Shown: positions 8,437 to 15,517, counted from the stretch's first letter. The stretch: 33,744 bases of DNA from Bacteroidota bacterium (GCA_013289045.1 JABDAU010000041.1:1-33744), one strand, 5' to 3'. Translations and numbers: made by a program. Notes: generated by a model from the sequence alone, not told the origin.

Positions 8437-8563
8437 AAAAATATCGCCCACTCAAGTGTCGACGCTTGAAACGGCGTAAATAAAATAAATTAAAAAATAT
8501 TTTATTCCATTTATGGAATCCGGATACTTTCTGCATCCTATACATGGAACAAAAGATTTTTCA

Positions 8564-8662
8564 CCTGTGCGATTCCCTCTCGCCACATAGGAATGGCGGG
8601 GAAACGGATACGAAAGGGGCTGTGTCCCTCCGCGCCTTCCTGTTGGGAGGGTATCGCACAGG
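8564..8662. repeat. 99-bp palindromic element with 16-bp inverted ends
   Basis: CCTGTGCGATTCCCTC at 8564-8579 is mirrored by GAGGGTATCGCACAGG at 8647-8662, with one mismatch in 16. The G/C-rich interior contains further short complementarities. It looks like a REP-type or miniature mobile palindrome rather than a gene. Only this copy is present in the window. Confidence 0.65.
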
Positions 8663-8839
8663 TTTATTGTTTAACTAACACTTTTGAGCCGTGGCGTTGT
8701 GAAGAGTCCCGTTCCCCTGGTGAGAAGGGCGATTGTTGTGATGAGGAAGGGAGGGGTTGAGTATTTTTTTTAAGACCCTTCCCTTACCATCTTTGGTAGA
8801 AGGCTCTATTAACTGATCATATATATAACTGAGCGAAAG

Positions 8840-8873
8840 CGGCGGGCAGAGTTGGCCCGCCGTTTTGTTTTTT
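8840..8873 (+). terminator. Rho-independent terminator
   Basis: The stem CGGCGGGC (8840-8847) pairs perfectly with GCCCGCCG (8855-8862) around a 7-nt loop, followed by TTTTGTTTTTT. It ends rightward transcription before the toxin-antitoxin pair. Confidence 0.85.
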
Positions 8874-8953
8874 ATAGGTTATATACATTTCATGGCTCTA
8901 TTCTTGGCTAAAAGTATTTTATTGCGTAAATTCGTTTAAATCAAACGGATATT

Positions 8954-9169
8954 ATGGAACTTATAATTGATTTTGATAAGATTAAGGACCCTACAAAACG
9001 GGAATGGCTAATCAGCTCATTGAAATTAATGAATATAGGGTTTCATACATCAGAACATCCGCAAAGCATTACTCAATATAACAGTGACCTTGAAGAAGGC
9101 AATAATGAAATTGAGAATGGAGAATTTACCACAGCTGCCGATCTGAAAGCTGAAGCAAAAAAATGGTAG
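8954..9169 (+). CDS. Probable antitoxin of a ParE/RelE-type module
   Basis: Acidic 71-aa protein just upstream of a ParE/RelE-like toxin reading frame, overlapping it by 7 bp, the usual antitoxin-toxin arrangement. It has no clear N-terminal DNA-binding motif. The C-terminal half (YNSDLEEGNNEIENGEF, TAADLKAEAKKW) resembles the toxin-wrapping tail of small Bacteroidota antitoxins, which often end in a G-E-F-x-x-x-x-x-L-x-x-E-x-x-x-W pattern. The identification comes mainly from size, charge, tail and partner. The antitoxin is intact although the toxin is frameshifted. Confidence 0.65.
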   Translation: MELIIDFDKIKDPTKREWLISSLKLMNIGFHTSEHPQSITQYNSDLEEGNNEIENGEFTTAADLKAEAKKW

Positions 9170-9454
9170 TTGTTTGGAGTAAAAGTGCAAAAGCTGAATT
9201 AAAAAAGGCTTTTGAATATATTGCACTTGATTCACGGCAAAATGCAGAATTGGTTAGGGACACACTTATCGACATGACCGTTGACCTTTCATCAAATCCA
9301 GACAAGCATCCCTTTAGATAAATTTAAAACAGATAACGATGGCACCTGGCGTGTTTTCGAGAAATATCATTACCGGGTTTCTTATCGTGTATTAGGAAAT
9401 GAGATACGTATTGTACGTATGCGTCATACCAGCAGATCACCCCTTATTTATTAA
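9163..9454 (+). pseudogene. Frameshifted ParE/RelE-family toxin
   Basis: From ATG 9163 the frame reads MVVVWSKSAKAELKKAFEYI and continues to NPDKHPFR, then stops at TAA 9319-9321 after 52 codons. The +1 frame from about 9311 continues the family: DKFKTDNDGTWRVFEKYHYR, then VSYRVLGNEIRIVRMRHTSR and SPLIY, ending at 9452-9454. Joining the two gives a typical ~96-aa ParE/RelE toxin with the closing strands that carry the conserved Arg/His residues. The break sits at CATCCCTTTAGATAAA (9307-9322); one C fewer would give His-Pro-Leu-Asp-Lys and an open frame. It could be an inactivating mutation, a sequencing error in the C/T run, or, less likely, a +1 recoding site. Confidence 0.75.
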
Positions 9455-9469
9455 TGATATAATGGGATC

Positions 9470-9500
9470 AAAAAAAGCGGCAGGTAAATTACCCGCCGCT
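9470..9500. terminator. Bidirectional terminator between the toxin-antitoxin pair and pdhC
   Basis: AGCGGCAGGTAA and TTACCCGCCGCT (9476-9500) form a 12-bp stem with one mismatch and almost no loop beyond its tip. An A-run at 9470-9476 gives a U-tract on the minus strand for the pyruvate dehydrogenase transcript. On the plus strand the tail is TATACTTTTC, weaker. Confidence 0.75.
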
Positions 9501-9549
9501 TATACTTTTCAAAGTCTTGCTTCCTGACTCTTAACTCTCGTTTCTAAAC

Positions 9550-11496
9550 TCAAACCATCAGCCTGATCGGGTCTTCAAGCAATGCTTTTACCGCTTGCAG
9601 GAATGCCGCGCCTGTTGCGCCGTCAACCACGCGGTGGTCGCAGCTTAGGGTTACTTTCATTACGTTGCCCGGTACAATAGCGCCGTTTTTAACAACCGGC
9701 ACTTGCTGTATACCCCCAACTGCCAGTATACAGGCGTCAGGCGGGTTGATGATGGCGGTGAATTCTTCCACGCCGAACATACCCAGGTTAGAGATAGTAA
9801 AGGTTGAACCTTCCCAGTCGGACGGCTGCAACTTTTTAGCCTTAGCACGCGCCGCGAAATCTTTTACCTGTGCGGATAGCGCACCTAATGATTTTTCATC
9901 AGCATTACGTACCACAGGTACCAGCAAGCCTTCGTCAACCGCTACGGCGATACCGATATTGACCGATTCGTTGTAACGGATCTTATCGCCCAGCCATGAT
10001 GAATTGATGTTCGGGTGTTGTTTCAGTGCGATAGCACACGCCTTCACCACGAAATCATTAAACGATATTTTAATAGATGACGACTCATTCACCTTAGTGC
10101 GCGTCGCGATAGCCTGATCCATATCTATCGACATGGTTACATAGAAATGCGGTGCAGTAAATAAGCTTTCAGCTAAACGCTTTGCAATTACCTTGCGCAT
10201 TTGGCTAACCGGCTTCTCGGTGTATTTGTCAACGCCGCTATATTGTGTTGGCGCAACTGCTGCAGGTGCAGGTTTTGCAGGTTCCGGTGCTTTAGCAGCC
10301 GGTGCAGGTGTTGGTGCCGGAGAAGGTGCTGGTTTTGGTGCTTCTGGCGCTTTGGCAGCAACGGGTGCCGGTGCCTTTGGCGATTCCGGAGCCGGTGCCG
10401 GTGCAGCAACTGGTGTAGGTGCGGCAACTGGTTGTGGCGCCGCAGAGGCAGCTACAGGTTGTGCCGATGGTGCAGTACCTTCCAGATCCTTCTTCACTAT
10501 ACGGCCGCCTTCGGCTGAGCCTTTTAAGCTGTTCAGGTCGATACCTTTTTCTTTTGCTATCCTGCGTGCCAATGGCGATGCTTTTACGCGGCCGCCTTCG
10601 GTTGCAGTTTCTTCGGATGTCTCAACCGGCGCCTCGTTGGCCGGCGCTGCTTCAGCGGCAGGTGCAGCCTCCTCAGTGGGAACAGCGATTGCAGGTTCTT
10701 CGGATTTTGATTCAGGCGCAGGTGCTTGTTCTGTTGTTGGAGAGGCAGCAGCAATACCTTCCTGTTTCAGCAGTGGGGTAATATCTGTGCCTTCTTTACC
10801 TATAATGGCTATAATGCCGTGTACAGGGGCAGCTTCGCCTTCTTTAGGGCCTATATATAATAATGTGCCGTCTTCGTAACCTACAACCTCCATGGTTGCC
10901 TTATCGGTTTCCACGTCGGCCAGCGAATCGTCCGACTTTATTTTATCGCCAACTTTAAAGTTCCATTTATTGATCACGCCTTCCGTCATGGTATCACTCA
11001 GGGCAGGCATGCGGATCACTGTTGCAGGGATGCTTGCTAAATCAACCGGGGCTGCTTCAGCTTTTGGCGCTTCGGCAGGCGCCGGTGCAGCTTCCGGCTG
11101 TGGCGTTGCTTCTGCTGCCGGTGCAGCTTCTTCCGCAGGAGCAGCTTCGGCAGGTTTTTCTTCCTCTTTGTGCTCTTCGGCCTGTGGTGCAGGCGGCGGA
11201 GTTGCTGATTCTGATGCATCAGGGCCGGCCGCATCAAGGGCTGTTTTATAATCTTCGCCTTCGTTGCCCAATACGGCTATAACGGCATCAACAGGTACGG
11301 CCTGACCTTCAGGTACGCCGATAAACAGCAGCGTGCCTTCCTGGTACGACTCGAAATCCATCGTAGCCTTGTCGGTCTCCACTTCGGCAAGCACATCGCC
11401 CGCCTTTATTTTATCCCCAACTTTTTTATGCCATTTAGCCAAAACACCTTCGGTCATGGTGTCGCTCATCTTTGGCATTTTTACAACTTCAGCCAT
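9550..11496 (-). CDS. pdhC: Pyruvate dehydrogenase E2, dihydrolipoamide acetyltransferase with two lipoyl domains
   Basis: Protein of 648 aa forming the core of the pyruvate dehydrogenase complex and moving the acetyl group from lipoyl-lysine to CoA. Two lipoyl domains each carry ETDKATM, with the lipoylated lysines at Lys43 and Lys199. They are separated by Ala/Pro/Glu-rich linkers (about 90-155 and 245-300). An E3-binding domain follows (about 302-340, VKASPLARRIAKEKGIDL), then another Ala/Pro linker (340-418). The catalytic acetyltransferase domain (about 420-648) holds the active-site motif DHRVVDG with His621 and Asp625. It lies 43 bp downstream of E1-alpha on the same strand. The architecture is the mitochondrial/alphaproteobacterial-like type usual in Bacteroidota. 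The aceF naming would be equally valid. Confidence 0.97.
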   Translation of the reverse strand: MAEVVKMPKMSDTMTEGVLAKWHKKVGDKIKAGDVLAEVETDKATMDFESYQEGTLLFIGVPEGQAVPVDAVIAVLGNEGEDYKTALDAAGPDASESATPPPAPQAEEHKEEEKPAEAAPAEEAAPAAEATPQPEAAPAPAEAPKAEAAPVDLASIPATVIRMPALSDTMTEGVINKWNFKVGDKIKSDDSLADVETDKATMEVVGYEDGTLLYIGPKEGEAAPVHGIIAIIGKEGTDITPLLKQEGIAAASPTTEQAPAPESKSEEPAIAVPTEEAAPAAEAAPANEAPVETSEETATEGGRVKASPLARRIAKEKGIDLNSLKGSAEGGRIVKKDLEGTAPSAQPVAASAAPQPVAAPTPVAAPAPAPESPKAPAPVAAKAPEAPKPAPSPAPTPAPAAKAPEPAKPAPAAVAPTQYSGVDKYTEKPVSQMRKVIAKRLAESLFTAPHFYVTMSIDMDQAIATRTKVNESSSIKISFNDFVVKACAIALKQHPNINSSWLGDKIRYNESVNIGIAVAVDEGLLVPVVRNADEKSLGALSAQVKDFAARAKAKKLQPSDWEGSTFTISNLGMFGVEEFTAIINPPDACILAVGGIQQVPVVKNGAIVPGNVMKVTLSCDHRVVDGATGAAFLQAVKALLEDPIRLMV

Positions 11497-11539
11497 ATAA
11501 TTGTGTTGATGGTAGTTTTAAATTGAATGTAATATAGTA

Positions 11540-12535
11540 CTAATCCCTGATATAAGGGTAATCCTTCTGCACGTACACATCGGTGTAAAGCTCAGACGGA
11601 TCAGGCCATGGCGATTCTTCGGAGAATTTCACCGACTCGTCAACCTCAGCTTTTATTTTTGCAGCAATGTCCTCAAACCACTTTTCATCAGCATAACCTT
11701 CTCTTTCAATGGTTTGTTTTATGATTTCGATAGGATCTTTTGCTTTATAGCTTTCCAGTTCCTCTTTAGTACGGTATTTCTGCGGATCGGACATCGAGTG
11801 GCCTTTGTAGCGGTAAGTACGCATCTCTAAAAAGGTTGGGCCTTCGCCCCTGCGTGCGCGCTGAACGGCTTCGTCCATTGCGTTGTGTACAGCAACCGGG
11901 TCCATACCATCAACCGGCGATGACGGGATACCGTATGGCAGCCCTAATTTATATATGTCCGTTTGGATGGTAGTACGCGCTACCGAAGTACCCATTGCGT
12001 AACCATTGTTTTCGCAAACGAAGATCACAGGCAGTTTCCATAACGACGCCATATTGAAGGTCTCGTTCAAAGCACCCTGGCGAACAGCGCCATCACCCAT
12101 ATAAGTAATGTTCACGTTATCGGTACCTTTAAATTGTTCTGCGAAGGCAATACCTGCGCCCAATGGGATCTGGCCGCCTACTATGCCATGGCCGCCGTAG
12201 AAATGTTTCTCTTTAGAGAACATGTGCATACTGCCGCCTTTGCCTTTTGAGCAGCCGGTAACTTTACCGTAAAGCTCGGCCATTACTGCGTTTGATGTTA
12301 CGCCTTTAGCCAAAGCATGCGCGTGGTCGCGGTATGCAGTGATCATGCTGTCCTCCTGGCGGATAACCGACATGGCGCCTGCCAATACAGCTTCCTGACC
12401 GATATATAAATGGCAAAATCCCCTGATCTTCTGCTGGCCGTATAACTGGCCTGCTTTCTCTTCGAACCTGCGCATTAACAGCATCCACTCGTACCACTTC
12501 AGGTAGGTGTCTTTATTTATTTCGATCGAACTCAT
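11540..12535 (-). CDS. pdhA: Pyruvate dehydrogenase E1 component, alpha subunit
   Basis: Protein of 331 aa when read from ATG at 12535; it decarboxylates pyruvate with thiamine diphosphate together with the beta subunit. The ThDP motif begins GDGAVRQGALNETF (147-160) and ends at Asn176-Asn177 (CENNGYA). The regulatory loop region YRYKGHSMSDP (241-251) includes the conserved His246. A longer frame back to 12661 would add 42 residues unlike the family and would run upstream of a good -7 element (12568-12575), so the shorter start is chosen. The E2 gene follows at 43 bp. The beta-subunit gene is not adjacent and must be elsewhere, as is common in Bacteroidota. Confidence 0.96.
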   Translation of the reverse strand: MSSIEINKDTYLKWYEWMLLMRRFEEKAGQLYGQQKIRGFCHLYIGQEAVLAGAMSVIRQEDSMITAYRDHAHALAKGVTSNAVMAELYGKVTGCSKGKGGSMHMFSKEKHFYGGHGIVGGQIPLGAGIAFAEQFKGTDNVNITYMGDGAVRQGALNETFNMASLWKLPVIFVCENNGYAMGTSVARTTIQTDIYKLGLPYGIPSSPVDGMDPVAVHNAMDEAVQRARRGEGPTFLEMRTYRYKGHSMSDPQKYRTKEELESYKAKDPIEIIKQTIEREGYADEKWFEDIAAKIKAEVDESVKFSEESPWPDPSELYTDVYVQKDYPYIRD

Positions 12536-12567
12536 GTTTTCAAACGGCCAGATATGCTGGCGAAGCG

Positions 12568-12575
12568 CAAATCTA
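12568..12575 (-). promoter_or_regulatory. Candidate -7 element for pdhA
   Basis: On the minus strand the sequence is TAGATTTG, an exact TAnnTTTG match, 32 bp upstream of the ATG at 12535. No good -33 TTG lies at the expected distance. It helps decide the start of pdhA, since any earlier start would be upstream of the promoter. Confidence 0.4.
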
Positions 12576-12823
12576 ATATATATCCTGCAAATTTTCGAAC
12601 GGCCTAAAGCCTGTAGGAATAACATTTCTTTGTAATTAATGCCTGAAGCCTTTTTTACCAAATTTTACTTCACAATTTGTTAACAGAGGCTCATTTTATT
12701 CCGGTTTTGTGCTAAATAGAGGACTATAATTTTTAATAATTTAATTTATAGTTACTAAAAGACTAAGAATCAGCAGTTAAGTAAATTTAATATTATATTT
12801 TTTTGAAAAATTATGCCTTTTAT

Positions 12824-12853
12824 TTGCAATTTTAAAAAATATAGATAGTTTTG
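12824..12853 (+). promoter_or_regulatory. Candidate Bacteroidota promoter for the NlpC/P60 gene
   Basis: TTG at 12824-12826 (within TTTGC) and TAGTTTTG at 12846-12853 match the -33 and -7 consensus with a 19-bp spacer. The start codon follows 72 bp after the -7 box. The surrounding gap 12662-12925 is strongly A/T-rich and shows nothing else I can support. Confidence 0.5.
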
Positions 12854-12925
12854 TAGGATAAGATATACACATTGTATAATTTAATGAACACTTTGTTGTC
12901 CCTGAACAGCAAACTATTGAATTGA

Positions 12926-13516
12926 ATGAAGAAAGTTATATTAGCGCTTGCCCTGTTTGTTAGTGTAGTTGCCGCACAAGCGCAAACCAAATCGGCTGAT
13001 CAACCTGCAGATAAACAGGACGATCAGGAATCTTTAGCAAAAGATTACCTCTCTCAAATCATGGGTGTGGCTATGTCGGCTACCTCTAACATGAAACTTT
13101 TCCACTTTGTATACGACTGGATCGGCACCCCTTACCACTTCGGTGGCAGCTCACGAAAAGGCATCGACTGCTCGGCATTTACAAAGGAATTATACAGTGA
13201 AGTATTTAACCTGGATATCCGCCGCAGCTCACGCGATATCTTTAGCATGGTGAGTCCTGTTGGAAAAGACGAACTGAAAGAAGGCGACCTTGTATTCTTT
13301 AAAATTCACAGCCGCCGCATTTCACACGTTGGTGTATACCTTGGCAACGGCCGCTTTGCACATGCCTCATCCCGTGGTGTGGCGATCAGCAGTCTGAGCG
13401 ATGCTTATTACAGCCGGTATTTTTATAAAGGCGGACGCTTGTTAAGCGCTTACAAAAATCAGCTTGACAACTTGCCGGATGGCGGCAGTGATAACAGTAG
13501 TGGTGACGATAATTAG
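12926..13516 (+). CDS. NlpC/P60 family cell-wall peptidase
   Basis: Secreted protein of 196 aa: signal peptide MKKVILALALFVSVVAAQAQ, a short polar linker, then an NlpC/P60 domain (about 57-172). The catalytic triad is visible as Cys82 in GIDCSAF, His134 in RISHVGVYLG and His146 in FAHASS. Enzymes of this type cleave peptidoglycan stem peptides, usually between D-Glu and diaminopimelate. The acidic, Gly/Ser-rich tail after 180 is not part of the domain. It has its own promoter and a terminator directly after the stop, so it is probably monocistronic. Confidence 0.94.
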   Translation: MKKVILALALFVSVVAAQAQTKSADQPADKQDDQESLAKDYLSQIMGVAMSATSNMKLFHFVYDWIGTPYHFGGSSRKGIDCSAFTKELYSEVFNLDIRRSSRDIFSMVSPVGKDELKEGDLVFFKIHSRRISHVGVYLGNGRFAHASSRGVAISSLSDAYYSRYFYKGGRLLSAYKNQLDNLPDGGSDNSSGDDN

Positions 13517-13531
13517 AAACCTAAATAACCG

Positions 13532-13560
13532 ATCCTTTCAGCAATGAAAGGATTTTTTTT
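13532..13560 (+). terminator. Rho-independent terminator after the NlpC/P60 gene
   Basis: ATCCTTTCA (13532-13540), loop GCAA, TGAAAGGAT (13545-13553) and a run of eight T. The 3' arm overlaps an ATG at 13544 that could be read as the start of the CapA-like gene, which argues for the next in-frame ATG at 13565. Confidence 0.85.
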
Positions 13561-13564
13561 GTTT

Positions 13565-14716
13565 ATGCAGTTCCTTAAACCGATATGTGCCGTTCTCCTG
13601 CTTTGTGTACTGTACTCATGCCAGGAATTGAATACCCGGGAGCAACAAGCCGTTACCGCTCCCAAAAAGTCCCAGCCTAAAAAGAGCATAACGCCGCCCA
13701 GGCACGATACCTTATGCATAACCGCCGTAGGCGATATTATGCTTGGCACCTCCTATCCCGATAAAAGTACCTTATCTCCCGACAGTGGTCGCTCCAGTTT
13801 TGCCGCTGTTGAAAAGTATCTGCACGGCAACGATGTTACCTTTGGCAACCTGGAAGGTACGCTACTCGATACCGGCAGCCCCGCGACATATAAGATGCAT
13901 TTACGGAGCAAAGCTTATCTTTTCCGCATGCCTACCTGTAATGGCAAGACATTAAAAGATGCCGGCTTTAACGTATTAAGCATTGCCAACAACCATATAG
14001 GCGATTTTGGCGATAACGGCCGCCTAAGCACGATGAATACGTTGGATAGTGCCGGAATAAACTATGCAGGGTTGCTGGCGCATCCTACTGCGTTATTTAA
14101 AGTCAATGGCATAACCTATGGTTTTTGCGCATTTGCACCCAACAGCGAGGTTCAGCCATTGCTCGATCTGAAAAATGCCACACAGGTAATCCAGCAACTA
14201 AAACAGCAATGCGATGTACTGATCGTAGCCTTCCACGGCGGCGGCGAAGGTGTGGCTTTTGAGCACGTGCCATTTAAAATGGAATCCTTCTTTGGTGAAA
14301 AACGCGGCGATGTAAATAAATTTGCGCATACAGCCATAGATGCCGGCGCTGACGTGATACTGGGTACAGGCCCGCATGTAAGTCGTGCTGTGGAAATTTA
14401 CAAGAACAGGCTGATCGCCTACAGTCTGGGTAATTTTTGTACTTATAAATCTGTTAGCGTTGCAGGCGTTTGCGGCATAGCGCCAATCCTTAAAATATAT
14501 ATTAATAAAAAAGGCGAGTTCTTAAACGGCCGGATCATCTCTGTTAAGCAAACGCATGACGGTGGCCTGCAACCTGACAGCCTGAATAGCGCCGCGCAAC
14601 GCATCCGCATGTTAACGATGACGGATTTCCCGCAATCCGGCTTGGATATTAGTGATGATGGTTTTATTGTGAAGAATAATATGCGGTTGGATACGGTGGC
14701 GGTGCAAGATAAGTAA
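13565..14716 (+). CDS. CapA-family lipoprotein (metallophosphatase-like fold)
   Basis: Read from ATG 13565 (383 aa), because the in-frame ATG at 13544 sits inside a terminator hairpin. The N-terminus is a lipoprotein signal (LLLCVLYSC) with the lipidated cysteine at about residue 19. The rest follows the CapA/poly-gamma-glutamate synthesis pattern: ITAVGDIMLGTSY, FGNLEGTLLD, NVLSIANNHIGDFGDNG, ADVILGTGPHVSRAVEIY and LIAYSLGNF. The conserved Asp, Asn and His residues of these motifs form a calcineurin-like metal site. CapA is linked to capsule and polyglutamate export in Bacillus. No polyglutamate synthase genes are nearby, so the substrate is unknown; an envelope polymer hydrolase role is plausible. 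Confidence 0.88.
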   Translation: MQFLKPICAVLLLCVLYSCQELNTREQQAVTAPKKSQPKKSITPPRHDTLCITAVGDIMLGTSYPDKSTLSPDSGRSSFAAVEKYLHGNDVTFGNLEGTLLDTGSPATYKMHLRSKAYLFRMPTCNGKTLKDAGFNVLSIANNHIGDFGDNGRLSTMNTLDSAGINYAGLLAHPTALFKVNGITYGFCAFAPNSEVQPLLDLKNATQVIQQLKQQCDVLIVAFHGGGEGVAFEHVPFKMESFFGEKRGDVNKFAHTAIDAGADVILGTGPHVSRAVEIYKNRLIAYSLGNFCTYKSVSVAGVCGIAPILKIYINKKGEFLNGRIISVKQTHDGGLQPDSLNSAAQRIRMLTMTDFPQSGLDISDDGFIVKNNMRLDTVAVQDK

Positions 14717-14724
14717 GCCCCCTT

Positions 14725-14766
14725 TTAACCACAGAGGGCACGGAGATTTACACAGAGGCCACAGAG
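14725..14766. repeat. ACCACAGAGG-type dispersed repeat, copy 1
   Basis: A 42-bp unit beginning TTAACCACAGAGG, with internal TACACAGAG, that aligns without gaps to 22033-22074 at about 36 of 42 positions. Both copies lie just downstream of plus-strand genes. Confidence 0.7.
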
Positions 14767-14809
14767 AAATATTTGTGTTGACAGTATTTAATAATGGAGG
14801 CTTTTGATT

Positions 14810-14896
14810 CGCAAATTATCTGAACTCGAATTTGAGGAATTAACCGAATTCTAATAATTCATAAAATTCTTCAAATTCGAGTTCAGACAATTTGCG
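14810..14896. repeat. 87-bp element with 32-bp inverted arms
   Basis: Arms 14810-14841 and 14865-14896 are reverse complements with two mismatches in 32, separated by a 23-bp A/T-rich centre. The inner part of each arm contains CTGAACTCGAA or its complement. An RNA copy would form a long hairpin with no U-tract, so it is a palindromic repeat or miniature element rather than a terminator. Confidence 0.8.
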
Positions 14897-15020
14897 TTAG
14901 GGATAGCAGCGGATACAGGCACTTCGAGAGCCTCAGTGTGACAGCCGCGCTTAAGGCCTGCAGGCGTATGAGCGGAAAGCCCGGCCGCTTCGAGGGCCTC
15001 AGCGCCGGCTGCGGCAACGC
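14893..15020. repeat. TGCGTTAGGGAT-type intergenic element, copy 1
   Basis: It starts TGCGTTAGGGAT and ends GGCTGCGGCAACGC. The 3' half, from GCCGCTTCGAGG on, matches 22223-22324 almost exactly. A partial internal duplicate of the 3' module (CTTCGAGAGCCTCAG, from about 14922) makes this copy 26 bp longer. Elements beginning TGCGTNAGGGAT are familiar in Bacteroidota intergenic DNA; no function is established. Confidence 0.75.
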
Positions 15021-15059
15021 ACAAATGATCGGTTAGTCATAAATAGAACGTTACCAACA

Positions 15060-15115
15060 AACTTCCTGCTCTATGATTTGCATATGCAGGGATGGCTTCG
15101 TTCCTCGCCATGACG
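15060..15115. repeat. Dispersed hairpin repeat, copy 2, with 5' extension
   Basis: The hairpin ATGGC-TTCGTTCCTC-GCCAT (15092-15111) plus GACG, preceded by about 30 bp that match the reverse complement of 27975-28030: 51 of 56 positions agree over the whole stretch. It is one half of the element seen complete at 27975-28109. Confidence 0.8.
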
Positions 15116-15136
15116 GTATAATTCGTCTTAATCTTC

Positions 15137-15325
15137 CTACTTCGTCTCATCCGTAGTATTCCGTACCAAGCCTATTCCCGATACGAAAAATATTATGCCT
15201 ATAATACCTACCACTATCATGGTGGTAGCAGCGCCGGAATGGTTGATGATCAATACACCGGTATATATCAGTCCGATAATGCCAAGGATGGTCAGTACCG
15301 CACCGAAAGTTCGTTTCATGTTCAT
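15137..15325 (-). CDS. Small two-helix membrane protein
   Basis: Protein of 62 aa with two hydrophobic segments (about 8-27 and 33-54) joined by a tight loop containing NHSGAAT, and a polar tail. The family is not recognised; small proteins of this shape are common in Bacteroidota envelopes. A second, shorter copy of its first helix and leader lies immediately upstream on the same strand (15339-15428). Confidence 0.65.
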   Translation of the reverse strand: MNMKRTFGAVLTILGIIGLIYTGVLIINHSGAATTMIVVGIIGIIFFVSGIGLVRNTTDETK

Positions 15326-15338
15326 GGTTGTGTCGTTT

Positions 15339-15428
15339 TTAAAGGTTGATCAGAATAACGCTGGTGTATATCAGCACAATTATACCCAGGATGGTCAGCA
15401 CAGCACCAAAGGTTTGTTTCAAGTTCAT
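15339..15428 (-). CDS. 29-aa single-helix paralogue (truncated tandem copy)
   Basis: ATG at 15428 to TAA at 15339-15341 encodes MNLKQTFGAVLTILGIIVLI followed by YTSVILINL. It matches the first 28 residues of the neighbouring 62-aa protein at 23 positions. The bases just before each start codon are also alike (ACGACACAAC). It is either a remnant of a tandem duplication or a functional small membrane peptide. Confidence 0.5.
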   Translation of the reverse strand: MNLKQTFGAVLTILGIIVLIYTSVILINL

Positions 15429-15517
15429 AGTTGTGTCGTTTTTTGATAGATGCTTTTTTTAAAAACAAATTGCACACCAATAATTAGTTATATATTTATT
15501 TAATTAAAAAAATCATT

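Larger units (their letters stand above)
8437..8953. other. Gene-poor intergenic stretch
   Basis: No coding sequence is convincing in these 517 bp. The first ~85 bp are A/T-rich and include the small palindrome TTCCATTTATGGAA (8508-8521). Then comes a 99-bp palindromic repeat (8564-8662), a G-rich stretch with facing GGGAGGGGT and ACCCTTCCC tracts (about 8749-8783), and a strong terminator at 8840-8873. What the terminator serves is unclear, since the VWA gene ends about 400 bp earlier; a short untranslated RNA ending there is possible but has no direct support. Confidence 0.5.
14717..15136. other. Intergenic repeat cluster
   Basis: These 420 bp contain no convincing gene but hold four different repeat units in a row: an ACCACAGAGG-type unit (14725-14766), a 32-bp inverted repeat (14810-14896), a TGCGTTAGGGAT-type element (14893-15020) and a copy of the GCTTCGTTCCTCGC hairpin repeat with its 5' extension (15060-15115). 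Three of the four families recur elsewhere in the window. The second and third share the bases TGCG. Confidence 0.75.

Noticed and set aside
9307..9322. Programmed +1 frameshift site in the toxin gene as the main call
   Set aside because: The sequence CATCCCTTTAGA is not a well-established recoding signal and no stimulatory structure is evident; mutation or sequence error is simpler.
10193..11282. Several plus-strand open frames (up to about 228 codons) opposite the E2 gene
   Set aside because: They are antisense to the Ala/Pro-rich linkers and lipoyl domains; their Ala/Gly/Cys or Arg-rich compositions are the reverse reading of that repetitive DNA.
12536..12661. In-frame N-terminal extension of pdhA
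   Set aside because: It contains the candidate -7 element and does not resemble the family; the ATG at 12535 fits known E1-alpha proteins.
14717..15136. CRISPR array
   Set aside because: The repeats are of different kinds and are not regularly spaced copies of one unit; no cas genes are present.
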